The notes beneath the pieces are model-generated. The model was not told where the DNA came from. It did no database searches and saw nothing but the letters and a program-made list of their open reading frames with translations. A stretch of 64,000 bases of DNA, taken from assembly GCA_036008465.1 (NCBI GenBank), contig DASYNP010000053.1:1-64000 (forward strand), in the 5' to 3' direction. Each line of letters begins with the position of its first letter. Position 1 is the first letter of the stretch. The stretch comes from DASPSM01 sp036008465. GTDB taxonomy: Bacteria; Planctomycetota; Planctomycetia; Planctomycetales; Planctomycetaceae. Both the position numbers and the translations under genes were made by a program. This document shows positions 28,792 through 36,013 of the stretch, one piece after another.

Positions 28792-30039
28792 TCACCTGGC
28801 GTAAACGGGGCCAAACGTAACCGGGTCGACGTCGACGGAGAAACTTGTGATTTTACGTGGCGTCTTGCCGTCCTTCAGCCAAAGTGTGCCATGGACCGAG
28901 GCACTATCGAACAGGTACGGCAGTTGCGACCCAACGAGAAATTCCCACCGAGCGTCTTTGTCATTGGTAGGCTTCGGCGTGTTGAAATCCAGCACGACGG
29001 CCTGCCCCTTCGACGCCACAAACACAACCCTCCAGTCATCTGGCGATTCCGCAACTTCATTACCGGCGCTCTCAAATTCCAAAGGACTGGCGCCCCAACC
29101 CTGCAAGCTTTCCATGATCGGGCCATTCGAATTGAGCAACAAATCACGCTTTGGGAAATCCTTCGTCGCAAGACAATGGACTCGGAACTTGTAGATGCAG
29201 CTCCCCAGCCGTGGGTCATCGAGATATTTTCTGAGGGTTGCCAGCGTGAGGACGTCAGGCGCGGCGACCGCGAACCTTGCGATGAGTGCGCCGGTCCTCT
29301 GGTCCAGCCCTTGAACTCTTCCCGCAATCTCCAACGGACGGTTGCCGCGGTCTGAATATTTCAGACGGAGCGAGGGTCTATCCCGCGAGCTCAGCTCGAC
29401 CGACGGCTCCGCCGGGAAGCCAGCCAGTTTGCCAAGCCCCGTGACGTGCGCTGATTTCTTGACGGCGTCGTAGGTGCCTTCGATCCGCATGCTGCTGGGC
29501 GCCCAGGGGATTTTTCCGTGCTGCGGGAACCAAACGGGGCCACTGAAGGAATAGACCAGCTTGCCCGTTTTCAGATAGGCCGTGAGTTGAGCCAAGCTCA
29601 GATATCCGGGCCATACCCAGTGTGCGTCTTCGTAGGCGAACCCGTAGACGACGAGCAGGTCCGAATCGACATTTTTTCCGTGCAGAGGCGCGGCGGTGAA
29701 TCTCCACTTCCGCTCTTTGTCGAGAAAAGCAACGAACTCGCAACGTGGCCCGCCAGGATATTCATATTCCGCAAAATTGACCTCTTGCTCCCCCGTCTGC
29801 AAATGACCTTTGAGTACGCGCAAGACGTTGAGTCTTGGCTTTGGAGGCGATCCTGCGCCCGGAAGCTCAACGAGCTTAACGATCGCGATCGTTTCGCTCT
29901 GGGCAACGGCGTCGGTGAGCTCGGTGGACCTTGGTTTTGCCCAAGCCGGTGAGACGAAAAAGGGCAGCAGACCGGCGACCAGCAAACCGAACCTGAAAGT
30001 GTCGAAATCACTTTTTGACCGACGGCGCCGTCTTCGCAT
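28792..30039 (-). CDS. Exported hypothetical protein
   Basis: I do not recognise the family. The start at 30039 gives 415 residues beginning with an arginine-rich n-region (MRRRRRRSKSDFD) and hydrophobic core (GLLVAGLLPFFVSPAWA) ending AWA-K, a good signal peptide. The first mature domain (STELTDAVAQSETIAIVKLV, LKGHLQTGEQEVNFAEY, CEFVAFLDKERKWRF) resembles secreted beta-sandwich domains that report released metal- or stress-like responses in other bacteria, but this is only a visual impression. The rest is strand-rich without recognisable motifs. A TTG-started extension to 30144 exists and is less likely. It lies about 100 bp downstream of a small membrane protein gene on the same strand. Confidence 0.6.
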   Translation of the reverse strand: MRRRRRRSKSDFDTFRFGLLVAGLLPFFVSPAWAKPRSTELTDAVAQSETIAIVKLVELPGAGSPPKPRLNVLRVLKGHLQTGEQEVNFAEYEYPGGPRCEFVAFLDKERKWRFTAAPLHGKNVDSDLLVVYGFAYEDAHWVWPGYLSLAQLTAYLKTGKLVYSFSGPVWFPQHGKIPWAPSSMRIEGTYDAVKKSAHVTGLGKLAGFPAEPSVELSSRDRPSLRLKYSDRGNRPLEIAGRVQGLDQRTGALIARFAVAAPDVLTLATLRKYLDDPRLGSCIYKFRVHCLATKDFPKRDLLLNSNGPIMESLQGWGASPLEFESAGNEVAESPDDWRVVFVASKGQAVVLDFNTPKPTNDKDARWEFLVGSQLPYLFDSASVHGTLWLKDGKTPRKITSFSVDVDPVTFGPVYAR

Positions 30040-30136
30040 AGTCGAGCCCGATCTCAACCTTGCTCTTGAGGTCCGCCAAATTCGACATTGGTCAGGTCTG
30101 ACACGTCGTCGGACAGTGGCGATTGTCGACTCGGCA

Positions 30137-30520
30137 TCAACCAAATGGACCCCGGGGATAAAAACACAAATACATCGCGAGCGAGTGAATCACAGCAATC
30201 AGACATGTCACGAGTGCTCTAAAACGCCCCTTAAACGCGCCGATAATGCCGAAGTACGCTGGAAACTGCGCCGCCGCTAAGACCACAACCATTTCGAAAC
30301 CAAATCTGCTTTGCTCTCCACTCATAAGCAGGATCTCTACGGGATAGAAGATCCTAAAGAACTTATAATCACCGTGCCCGGCTCCGGTCGAAGCAATCGC
30401 AAGAAAAAGCGTGACCGGTGTGATAAGCGCACCAATCAATAACCCCAGCGGAAGTTGCGACCCTGATGGGCATGTATCATTGCCGACGACATGGTACGCG
30501 TCTTTTTGTTCTTCCACCAT
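30137..30520 (-). CDS. Small polytopic membrane protein of unknown function
   Basis: The 127-residue product begins after a near-perfect ribosome site, CAGGAGGAAGTAA then ATG at 30520. Four hydrophobic segments are visible: about 23-45 (LPLGLLIGALITPVTLFLAI), 54-66, 74-95 (FEMVVVLAAAQFPAYFGIIG) and 102-121 (ALVTCLIAVIHSLAMYLCFY). No recognised family or charged catalytic motif. Because of the ribosome site and the consistent membrane pattern I consider it real. Confidence 0.6.
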   Translation of the reverse strand: MVEEQKDAYHVVGNDTCPSGSQLPLGLLIGALITPVTLFLAIASTGAGHGDYKFFRIFYPVEILLMSGEQSRFGFEMVVVLAAAQFPAYFGIIGAFKGRFRALVTCLIAVIHSLAMYLCFYPRGPFG

Positions 30521-30616
30521 TTACTTCCTCCTGGTCCGGAGCCAGATGGGTCGCGCAGACGGCCGTGTTCTGGGTCTATGAGGCGCGATCAGGTGCCCCA
30601 CCCAAGCCCATCTGGT

Positions 30617-31135
30617 TCAGAGATCCTCCGGTTCGAGCGCGGCGACGTACGGCAGGCTGCGGTGTTCGTCGTTGTAGTCGAGGCCATAGCCGACCACGAA
30701 GACGTCGGGAATCTTGAATCCGAAATAGTCCGGCGTCCATTCCATTTCGCGCGGGCGATCCTTCCAAAGAAGTACGGCCGCGCGAACGCTCGCTGCCTCC
30801 GCGCTCTTGAGCCGCTCCACAATGGCCGTCAGCGTGCGGCCCGAGTCGAAAACGTCGTCCACGATGAGCACATCGCGGGCGCGGACGTCGGGCAGCAGAT
30901 TCAAATCGACGGACACTTCCGCCCCGGTCGTCGTGCGGCCGGCGTAACTCGAGGCTCGGATCATCCCGACGCGCAGCGGCAGCTCGATCGAGCGGATCAA
31001 ATCGGACACGAGAACCAAACTGCCCGTGAGCACACCGATCACTGTCAGCGGGCGGCCGCGATAGTCGTCCGTAATTTTTCGGCCCAGTTGGGCCACCCGC
31101 GCCTGAATGTCGGCCGCTTCGATGAGTCGTTGCAC
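30617..31135 (-). CDS. hpt: Hypoxanthine phosphoribosyltransferase
   Basis: A purine-salvage enzyme joining hypoxanthine or guanine to PRPP. Using the GTG at 31135 the protein is 172 residues, the normal size; AGGAGA lies upstream. The PRPP-binding loop VLIVDDVFDSGRT is at about 88-100. The substrate loop ASSYAGRTTTGAEV and the C-terminal base-specificity region FVVGYGLDYNDEHRSLPYV are typical of bacterial Hpt. It sits 96 bp downstream of queE on the same strand, separated by a REP-like hairpin. Confidence 0.93.
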   Translation of the reverse strand: MQRLIEAADIQARVAQLGRKITDDYRGRPLTVIGVLTGSLVLVSDLIRSIELPLRVGMIRASSYAGRTTTGAEVSVDLNLLPDVRARDVLIVDDVFDSGRTLTAIVERLKSAEAASVRAAVLLWKDRPREMEWTPDYFGFKIPDVFVVGYGLDYNDEHRSLPYVAALEPEDL

Positions 31136-31178
31136 GCGAGTTGTCCGTTCTCCTGTTGTCGCACGAATTGTAAAAGCG

Positions 31179-31216
31179 GCCCTCACCCTGCCCTCTCCCA
31201 TCGGAATGGGAGAGGG
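31179..31216. repeat. REP-like hairpin between queE and hpt
   Basis: CCCTCTCCCAT (31191-31201), loop CGGA, ATGGGAGAGGG (31206-31216) is a perfect 11-bp stem preceded by CCCTCACCCTG. It belongs with the repeats at 586-680. In the transcript from queE to hpt it would form a strong stem without a U-run, so an mRNA-stability or processing role is as likely as termination. Confidence 0.7.
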
Positions 31217-31231
31217 TTCTCGAAACGCGAA

Positions 31232-31909
31232 TCACGTGCCGCGACGGTTACCGAAAAGCTCGATGTGCAGCCGTGGCGAAACCGAATATCCGCGCCGGGC
31301 CGCCTCTTCGCGTAACCATTGGGTTTTATCGCGCAGTTCGTCGGCGTCGGTTCCCTGCGGCATCAGGAAGACGCGATCGGCCGCGATGCCGCCGATCTGG
31401 GCGACATGTTCGTCGACGTCTTCGACGTCTGCCGGCGAATCGATCACGTATTTGAGCTGATAGCGATATTCCCGAGTCATTCTCGCGACGACGTCGGTGC
31501 GATCGCGAAGCGCTTCGTGCCGCCGCGACCAGACCGGGTCGGTCGGAGTCGAGTTGGGGCGCTTGGGACTGATCGACATGAGCGCGGCCCGGGCCGGACG
31601 ATGCACAGTCCCGGCGGTTTCGATCGTCACGAGTCGGCCGGCGCGGGTTAGCGTCTCTGTGAGCGGCACAATCTCGGGCTGCAGCATCGGCTCGCCCCCC
31701 GTGACCACGACATGCTGGCAGTCGCAGGCAAGGATCCGCTCGGCGAGCGCTTGCCACGGCTCGTGCATCCCTTCGGGCTCCCACGAGGTGTACGGCGTGT
31801 CGCAGAACCAACAGCGCAGGTTGCAACCGGTCGTACGCACAAAGACCGAGGGCGTGCCGGCAAACTCGCCTTCCCCCTGAATCGATTGAAAGAACTCGGC
31901 GATTCTCAT
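31232..31909 (-). CDS. queE: 7-carboxy-7-deazaguanine synthase (radical SAM)
   Basis: This enzyme contracts 6-carboxy-tetrahydropterin to 7-carboxy-7-deazaguanine, the committed heterocycle of queuosine and archaeosine. From the ATG at 31909 it is 225 residues. The N-terminal FFQSIQGEGEFAGTPSVFVR is followed by the cluster-binding cysteines C29, C33 and C36 (CNLRCWFC), VVVTGGEPMLQ for SAM contact, and TIETAGTV. The spacing Cx3Cx2C is canonical. It overlaps queC by four bases (ATGA), so the two are translationally coupled. queD and queF are not in the window. Confidence 0.95.
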   Translation of the reverse strand: MRIAEFFQSIQGEGEFAGTPSVFVRTTGCNLRCWFCDTPYTSWEPEGMHEPWQALAERILACDCQHVVVTGGEPMLQPEIVPLTETLTRAGRLVTIETAGTVHRPARAALMSISPKRPNSTPTDPVWSRRHEALRDRTDVVARMTREYRYQLKYVIDSPADVEDVDEHVAQIGGIAADRVFLMPQGTDADELRDKTQWLREEAARRGYSVSPRLHIELFGNRRGT

Positions 31910-32616
31910 CGGTTGTTCGTGACGGAGTAATCGAGCGGATCGATCAGCCCGGCCTCGGCGAAGCCCTTCAGCCGCAGCCGGCACGAATCGCAGCGGCCGC
32001 AGGGTCTTCCTTCGGAATCGGGATCGTAGCAGCTATGGGTGAGCGAATAATCGACGCCGAGCTCGGTCCCAGTGCGGATGATCTCCGCCTTCGTCATCTG
32101 AATCAGCGGCGCATGAATCCGCCAGGTCGACTTGCCCTCGACGCCCGCCTTGGTTCCCAAGTTGGCCATTTGTTCGAAGGCCCTCAAATACTCGGGCCGG
32201 CAATCGGGGTAGCCGCTGTAGTCGAGTACGTTGACGCCGATGAAGAGGTCGGAGATGCCCAACGATTCCGCCCAACCCAGAGCGATCGACAGGAAAATCG
32301 TGTTGCGTGCCGGAACGTACGTCACAGGAATGCCGTGAGACATTGCTGCTTCAGCCCGGTCCTTGGGGACTTCAATTTCGGCCGTGAGCGCCGAGCCGCC
32401 GAATGAGCGCAAATCGAGCGGAAACACAATGTGTTGCCGCACGTGCGCGGCGCGGGCCACTCGTCGGGCCGCTTCCAGCTCGAAGGCATGCCGCTGGCCG
32501 TAGTCGAAAGAAAGGGCACAAGCCTCGTAGCCCTCGCGCTGGGCGACGGCAAGGGCGGTGGCGGAATCGAGCCCGCCGCTCAAGAGCACGACCGCCCGTT
32601 TTGGTTCGTTGTGCAT
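31906..32616 (-). CDS. queC: 7-cyano-7-deazaguanine synthase
   Basis: QueC converts 7-carboxy-7-deazaguanine with ammonia and two ATP to preQ0 in the queuosine pathway. The 236-residue length is normal. The PP-loop SGGLDS is at 13-18, the FDYGQRH segment at 37-43, VPARNTIFLSIAL at 101-113, and the zinc-binding cysteines are C196, C206, C209 and C212 (CGRCDSC motif). It is the first gene of a queC-queE pair, 83 bp after an unrecognised 164-residue gene on the same strand. Confidence 0.96.
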   Translation of the reverse strand: MHNEPKRAVVLLSGGLDSATALAVAQREGYEACALSFDYGQRHAFELEAARRVARAAHVRQHIVFPLDLRSFGGSALTAEIEVPKDRAEAAMSHGIPVTYVPARNTIFLSIALGWAESLGISDLFIGVNVLDYSGYPDCRPEYLRAFEQMANLGTKAGVEGKSTWRIHAPLIQMTKAEIIRTGTELGVDYSLTHSCYDPDSEGRPCGRCDSCRLRLKGFAEAGLIDPLDYSVTNNR

Positions 32617-32699
32617 CTGCCCGAGTCCGAGGAAAAACCGCTCACTCGGAGGCTAACAGGCACAGTTCGACGGTGCAAACTGCGGCACCGAACCCGTCT

Positions 32700-33194
32700 T
32701 CAGGCCGGGATCGTGGCGACCAAATCGTCCGCGAGCTTTTCTAAGAGCTCGTGCGTGGTGCGCAGATCGACATGCTCGCGCGGACCGGCGTCGGCGCGCC
32801 GATAGCGGCGGAGCGTAAACAGGCCCGCCCCTTGCGACTGCAGCAGCACTTCGTAGAACGTGGTTGCGCTGTCCCGCTTGTCAGGCGATTTGGAACGGAT
32901 CAAGACCTGCCGGGCGTCGACGTCGATCTCGAGCGGCCCGAGCGGCTCCATCAGATAGGTGATGCGAGCGCACAAGTCCTGCGCCCACTTCTTCAGCACG
33001 TCGGCGGCCGCGCCGCTGAGCTTGGGAACCCGCATGCGGATCTCGCGGCAGGAGCAGCTCATCGAATCGGCGGCCGTCACGTCCACCGCCAGGTCGATTC
33101 CGTCCGGTCCCCCGACGGCGACGGTCTTCGCGCCTTGCCCCAGATGTCCCGCGAGCTTGCGAATTTCGCCGATGAGTTGTTTTCCGCAAGTCAT
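32700..33194 (-). CDS. Hypothetical cytoplasmic protein (164 aa)
   Basis: Family not recognised. An AAGGGG-type ribosome site precedes the ATG at 33194. No signal or membrane segment. The N-terminal part has three cysteines (MTCGKQL and the closely spaced SCSC near residue 47), then a strand-helix layout (IRMRVPKLSGAAADVLKKWA, GPLEIDVDARQVLIRSKSPD, FYEVLLQSQGAGLFTLRRY). The region VDVTAADSMSCSCREIRMRV could hold a metal. The preceding gene is spoVR and the next is queC on the same strand. It is not QueD: the zinc-His pattern of that enzyme is absent. Confidence 0.55.
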   Translation of the reverse strand: MTCGKQLIGEIRKLAGHLGQGAKTVAVGGPDGIDLAVDVTAADSMSCSCREIRMRVPKLSGAAADVLKKWAQDLCARITYLMEPLGPLEIDVDARQVLIRSKSPDKRDSATTFYEVLLQSQGAGLFTLRRYRRADAGPREHVDLRTTHELLEKLADDLVATIPA

Positions 33195-33235
33195 AATCCG
33201 GCCCCTTCTATCAATTATATCGTCCGATTGGACGG

Positions 33236-34753
33236 TTATTTCTGTTTCATTTCGTGCTGGGAACCATCAAACGAGATAATGGTCGGCTTGTCGTCGACGA
33301 TCGTCTCGACGTGCACCGGCCTCAGCCAGAGGCGCTGCAAATTTGCCAGTGTGTCGCGAGCGTAGTCGAGTTTGAGTTCGACGCCCTGGAATTTGTGCTT
33401 CAAAAACAGTTCCCCGCGGTTGCGGTAATTGCCGTCGACCACATAGATGAACGGCCGTCCATGATTGGTCAGGCCATTCAGCAGCTGCTGTTTGATCTGC
33501 GGAAAATCGCGGGAAACGATCTCGTAGTAGTTCGATTGCTCGTTGTAGGCAAAGGAGAAGAACTTGTGCTTGATGCAGAACTCGGGAGTTAAGAACGAGT
33601 CGATAAACGTGATGTCGTTGTGGATCCGCCGAACGTCAAAGATCTTCTCCCGGCCGAGACCAAGATTTTTGTCCCACTTTTCCTTAGCGACGAGGTCATC
33701 ACAGTCGTCGTACTCTGGGCCGAACTGACCCTTGTTCCAGCGCTCTTCGATGTCGCGGAACAACTCGATGCCGAGCTTGTACGGATTGAGGCGGTTGGGG
33801 CTGGTGGCCATCGTCCCGCTATGGTGGTCGGCATAATCGACGACCTCGGCGTCCGTCAGGCCATGACGGGTCATAATGGTCGAGTGCCAGTAGCTGGCCC
33901 AGCCCTCGTTCATGATCTTCGTCTGTCCCTGGGGAGCGAAGTAATACGCCTCGTCACGGACGATGGCCAGAATGTCCCGCTGCCAATCCTTGAGCGGCGC
34001 ATGCTCCAAGAGGAACAGTAATATGTCGCGCATCGGCTCTTCGGGAAACGAGCGATTGTCTTCTTTGTCCTGTTGCTTCTGTTGCCGCTCTTGGGACTGG
34101 CGCTTGATCACCTCGGGCGGATTGATGAACGAGTCCATGTAGCCCTTGGACGGAAACTTCAGGTCGTACTGAGCTTCTTCCTCTTTTGCTTTCTTCGCTT
34201 CCCGCTCGTTGACCGGCGGCGACGTGCGCTTGATGTGGGGCGCGTGCGGGTCGATGAGATCCTCGAGCGACAGGCACGCGTCGATGAAGACCTCGACGGC
34301 CTCGGACCCGTAGCGGTCGCAATAACGATTGACGCGAGCGGCGTGATTGGCCATCTCGTCGAGCATCCGGCGGTTGGTGCGGGCAAACCAGGCATTGTTC
34401 TTGAAGAAGTCGCAGTGTCCATAGACGTGGGCGATGACGAGCTTCTGGTCGCCCAACGCATTCGCCCGTAAGAGATAGGCGTAACACGGATCCGTATTGA
34501 TCACCATCTCATAGATTTTCTGCAGGCCGTAGGCGTAGCCCTTGGTCAGCTCGTCGTACTCGGCTCCGAACCGCCAGTGGGGATAGCGCACGGGGAAGCC
34601 GCCGAAGGCCGCCAGCATGCTCATTTCTTCGTAGTCGACGACTTCGAAGATCGTGGGGAAAAAGTCCAGCCCATAGCTCCGCGCGCGCTCTTCAATCTCA
34701 TCCTGCGCGGTCCGAATTTCGGCCGGCAGAGCGCGAGCGGCGATTTGGGTCAT
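33236..34753 (-). CDS. spoVR: SpoVR family protein
   Basis: The product is 505 residues from the ATG at 34753, which has AAGGAC at a good distance; a GTG at 34774 would add seven residues. Family hallmarks are FFPTIFEVVDYEEMSMLAAF, HWRFGAEYDEL, YAYLLRANALGDQKLVIAHV, GHCDFFKNNAWF, NEGWASYWHS and a C-terminal PIFYVVD-like region (GRPFIYVVDGNYRNRGELFL). SpoVR takes part in spore cortex formation in Bacillus; in non-sporulating bacteria (YcgB) it travels with PrkA and DUF444 and is induced in stationary phase. That arrangement is conserved here, 46 bp after the DUF444 gene. Biochemical activity is unknown. Confidence 0.93.
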   Translation of the reverse strand: MTQIAARALPAEIRTAQDEIEERARSYGLDFFPTIFEVVDYEEMSMLAAFGGFPVRYPHWRFGAEYDELTKGYAYGLQKIYEMVINTDPCYAYLLRANALGDQKLVIAHVYGHCDFFKNNAWFARTNRRMLDEMANHAARVNRYCDRYGSEAVEVFIDACLSLEDLIDPHAPHIKRTSPPVNEREAKKAKEEEAQYDLKFPSKGYMDSFINPPEVIKRQSQERQQKQQDKEDNRSFPEEPMRDILLFLLEHAPLKDWQRDILAIVRDEAYYFAPQGQTKIMNEGWASYWHSTIMTRHGLTDAEVVDYADHHSGTMATSPNRLNPYKLGIELFRDIEERWNKGQFGPEYDDCDDLVAKEKWDKNLGLGREKIFDVRRIHNDITFIDSFLTPEFCIKHKFFSFAYNEQSNYYEIVSRDFPQIKQQLLNGLTNHGRPFIYVVDGNYRNRGELFLKHKFQGVELKLDYARDTLANLQRLWLRPVHVETIVDDKPTIISFDGSQHEMKQK

Positions 34754-34799
34754 TTTTCGTCCTTCGTCAGACACGCAAAGAGCCGGCGAGCAGCTCGGC

Positions 34800-35909
34800 T
34801 CACTTGCCCGTCCCCAGGAACTCTTTGATCGAATCGTAGATCGCTTCCTTGCCGTCGATCTCAGACAGGATCAAGTTGTCGAACTTGTCGACGACTTTCC
34901 GCAGCTCGCGGATGTAGTCGCCCGAGCCGTAGGGACTCTCGACCTGCCCGTAGCAGAACAGGTTGCTCGACGGCAACAAGTTGCTCGTGAGGGTCTTGAG
35001 GCAACTCTCGTTGTCCTCGCCCCAGTTGTCACCGTCGGAGAACTGGAAGCAATAAATGTTCCAGTCAGAGGGGGGAAAGTCGCGGGTGATGATCTGCCAG
35101 GCCACCTGGTAGGCCGACGAAATGCGGGTCCCGCCGCTCTCGCGCGTGCGGTAGAACGTGTCCTCATCGACCTCGTGGGCGGCCGCGTCGTGCACGATAT
35201 ATCGCCGCTGCACCCCGTCGTACTGACGCTTGAGCCAGGTATCGATCCAGAAGGCCTCGATGCGCACGATCTCTTTCTGATCGTCGGTCATCGAGCCCGA
35301 GACGTCCATGATGTAAATCACGGCCGCGTTCGATTCGGGCTCGGTGACCGTTTTCCAGGAGCGAAACCGCTCGTCTTCCCGCATCGGGATCACGACCGGC
35401 TTCTCGAAGTTGTAATCGTCGAGCGTGACTTGCCGCTTGAGGGCCCGCTTGAACGTCCGCTTGAAATGCCGCAGGGTGTCGGGACCCGACTGCCGGATCG
35501 ATGTGTAGCGATCCTTGCGGCTCTCGAGCGAATCCTTGCCCTTGGGCTCGATGCGGGGCAATTCGAGCGCTTCGCCCAGCATGTCGGCCAGCTCTTCCAG
35601 CGAGATCTCGACCTCGCGGATGTGAGCACCCGGCTGGTCGCCCGCCTGGCCCTGGCCGTCGCCGTCCTGGCCCTGCCCCTTGCCAATGGGCTGGCCAACG
35701 TCGCCTTCCCCTTGGGCAACCCCACCCGAGCCTTTTTGGCCGTGGCGGAAATGGGGAATGTCGATGGCGGGGACGGGAATGCTGACTAGCTCGCGGCCCG
35801 TGCGACCCATCATCTCGCCGTGCGTGATGTATTTCCGCAGGTTTTCGCGAACTTTCCCCCGGAGGATTTGCTTGAAGCGGCCGAGGTCTCGATCGATGCT
35901 GCGGGCCAT
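34800..35909 (-). CDS. DUF444 (YeaH/YhbH) VWA-like protein
   Basis: The 369-residue protein is the usual partner between PrkA and SpoVR. It starts MARSIDRDLGRFKQILRGK, has a Gly/Gln-rich linker at about 60-95 (GKGQGQDGDGQGQAGDQ), and a VWA-like domain with a MIDAS-type MDVSGSM at about 199-205, then FWIDTWLKRQYDGVQRRYIV and GGTRISSAYQVAW. YhbH/YeaH is needed for sporulation or stress adaptation in some bacteria, with no known activity. The ATG at 35909 lies immediately after an inverted-repeat leader and has no clear ribosome site. prkA lies upstream, spoVR 46 bp downstream. Confidence 0.92.
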   Translation of the reverse strand: MARSIDRDLGRFKQILRGKVRENLRKYITHGEMMGRTGRELVSIPVPAIDIPHFRHGQKGSGGVAQGEGDVGQPIGKGQGQDGDGQGQAGDQPGAHIREVEISLEELADMLGEALELPRIEPKGKDSLESRKDRYTSIRQSGPDTLRHFKRTFKRALKRQVTLDDYNFEKPVVIPMREDERFRSWKTVTEPESNAAVIYIMDVSGSMTDDQKEIVRIEAFWIDTWLKRQYDGVQRRYIVHDAAAHEVDEDTFYRTRESGGTRISSAYQVAWQIITRDFPPSDWNIYCFQFSDGDNWGEDNESCLKTLTSNLLPSSNLFCYGQVESPYGSGDYIRELRKVVDKFDNLILSEIDGKEAIYDSIKEFLGTGK

Positions 35910-35913
35910 GATT

Positions 35914-36006
35914 CAGTCCAAGGTCCAAAGTCCAAGGTCCAAAGTCGGGCGAAGAGGGCCGCATCTGGCTCTCACGACCTTGGACTTTGGACGTTGGGCC
36001 TTGGAC
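35914..36006. repeat. GTCCAAGG/CCTTGGAC long imperfect inverted repeat between prkA and the DUF444 gene
   Basis: Left arm 35914-35945 is built of CAGTCCAAGGTCCAAAG-type heptads repeated twice. The right arm, 35976-36006, is GACCTTGGACTTTGGACG and GGGCCTTGGAC, the inverted form. The arms of about 31 nt are separated by about 30 nt, giving an imperfect hairpin that fills nearly the whole 104-bp gap. The heptad matches the TTGGAC tails of the repeat at 722-830. Confidence 0.7.
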
Positions 36007-36013
36007 TAGCTCA

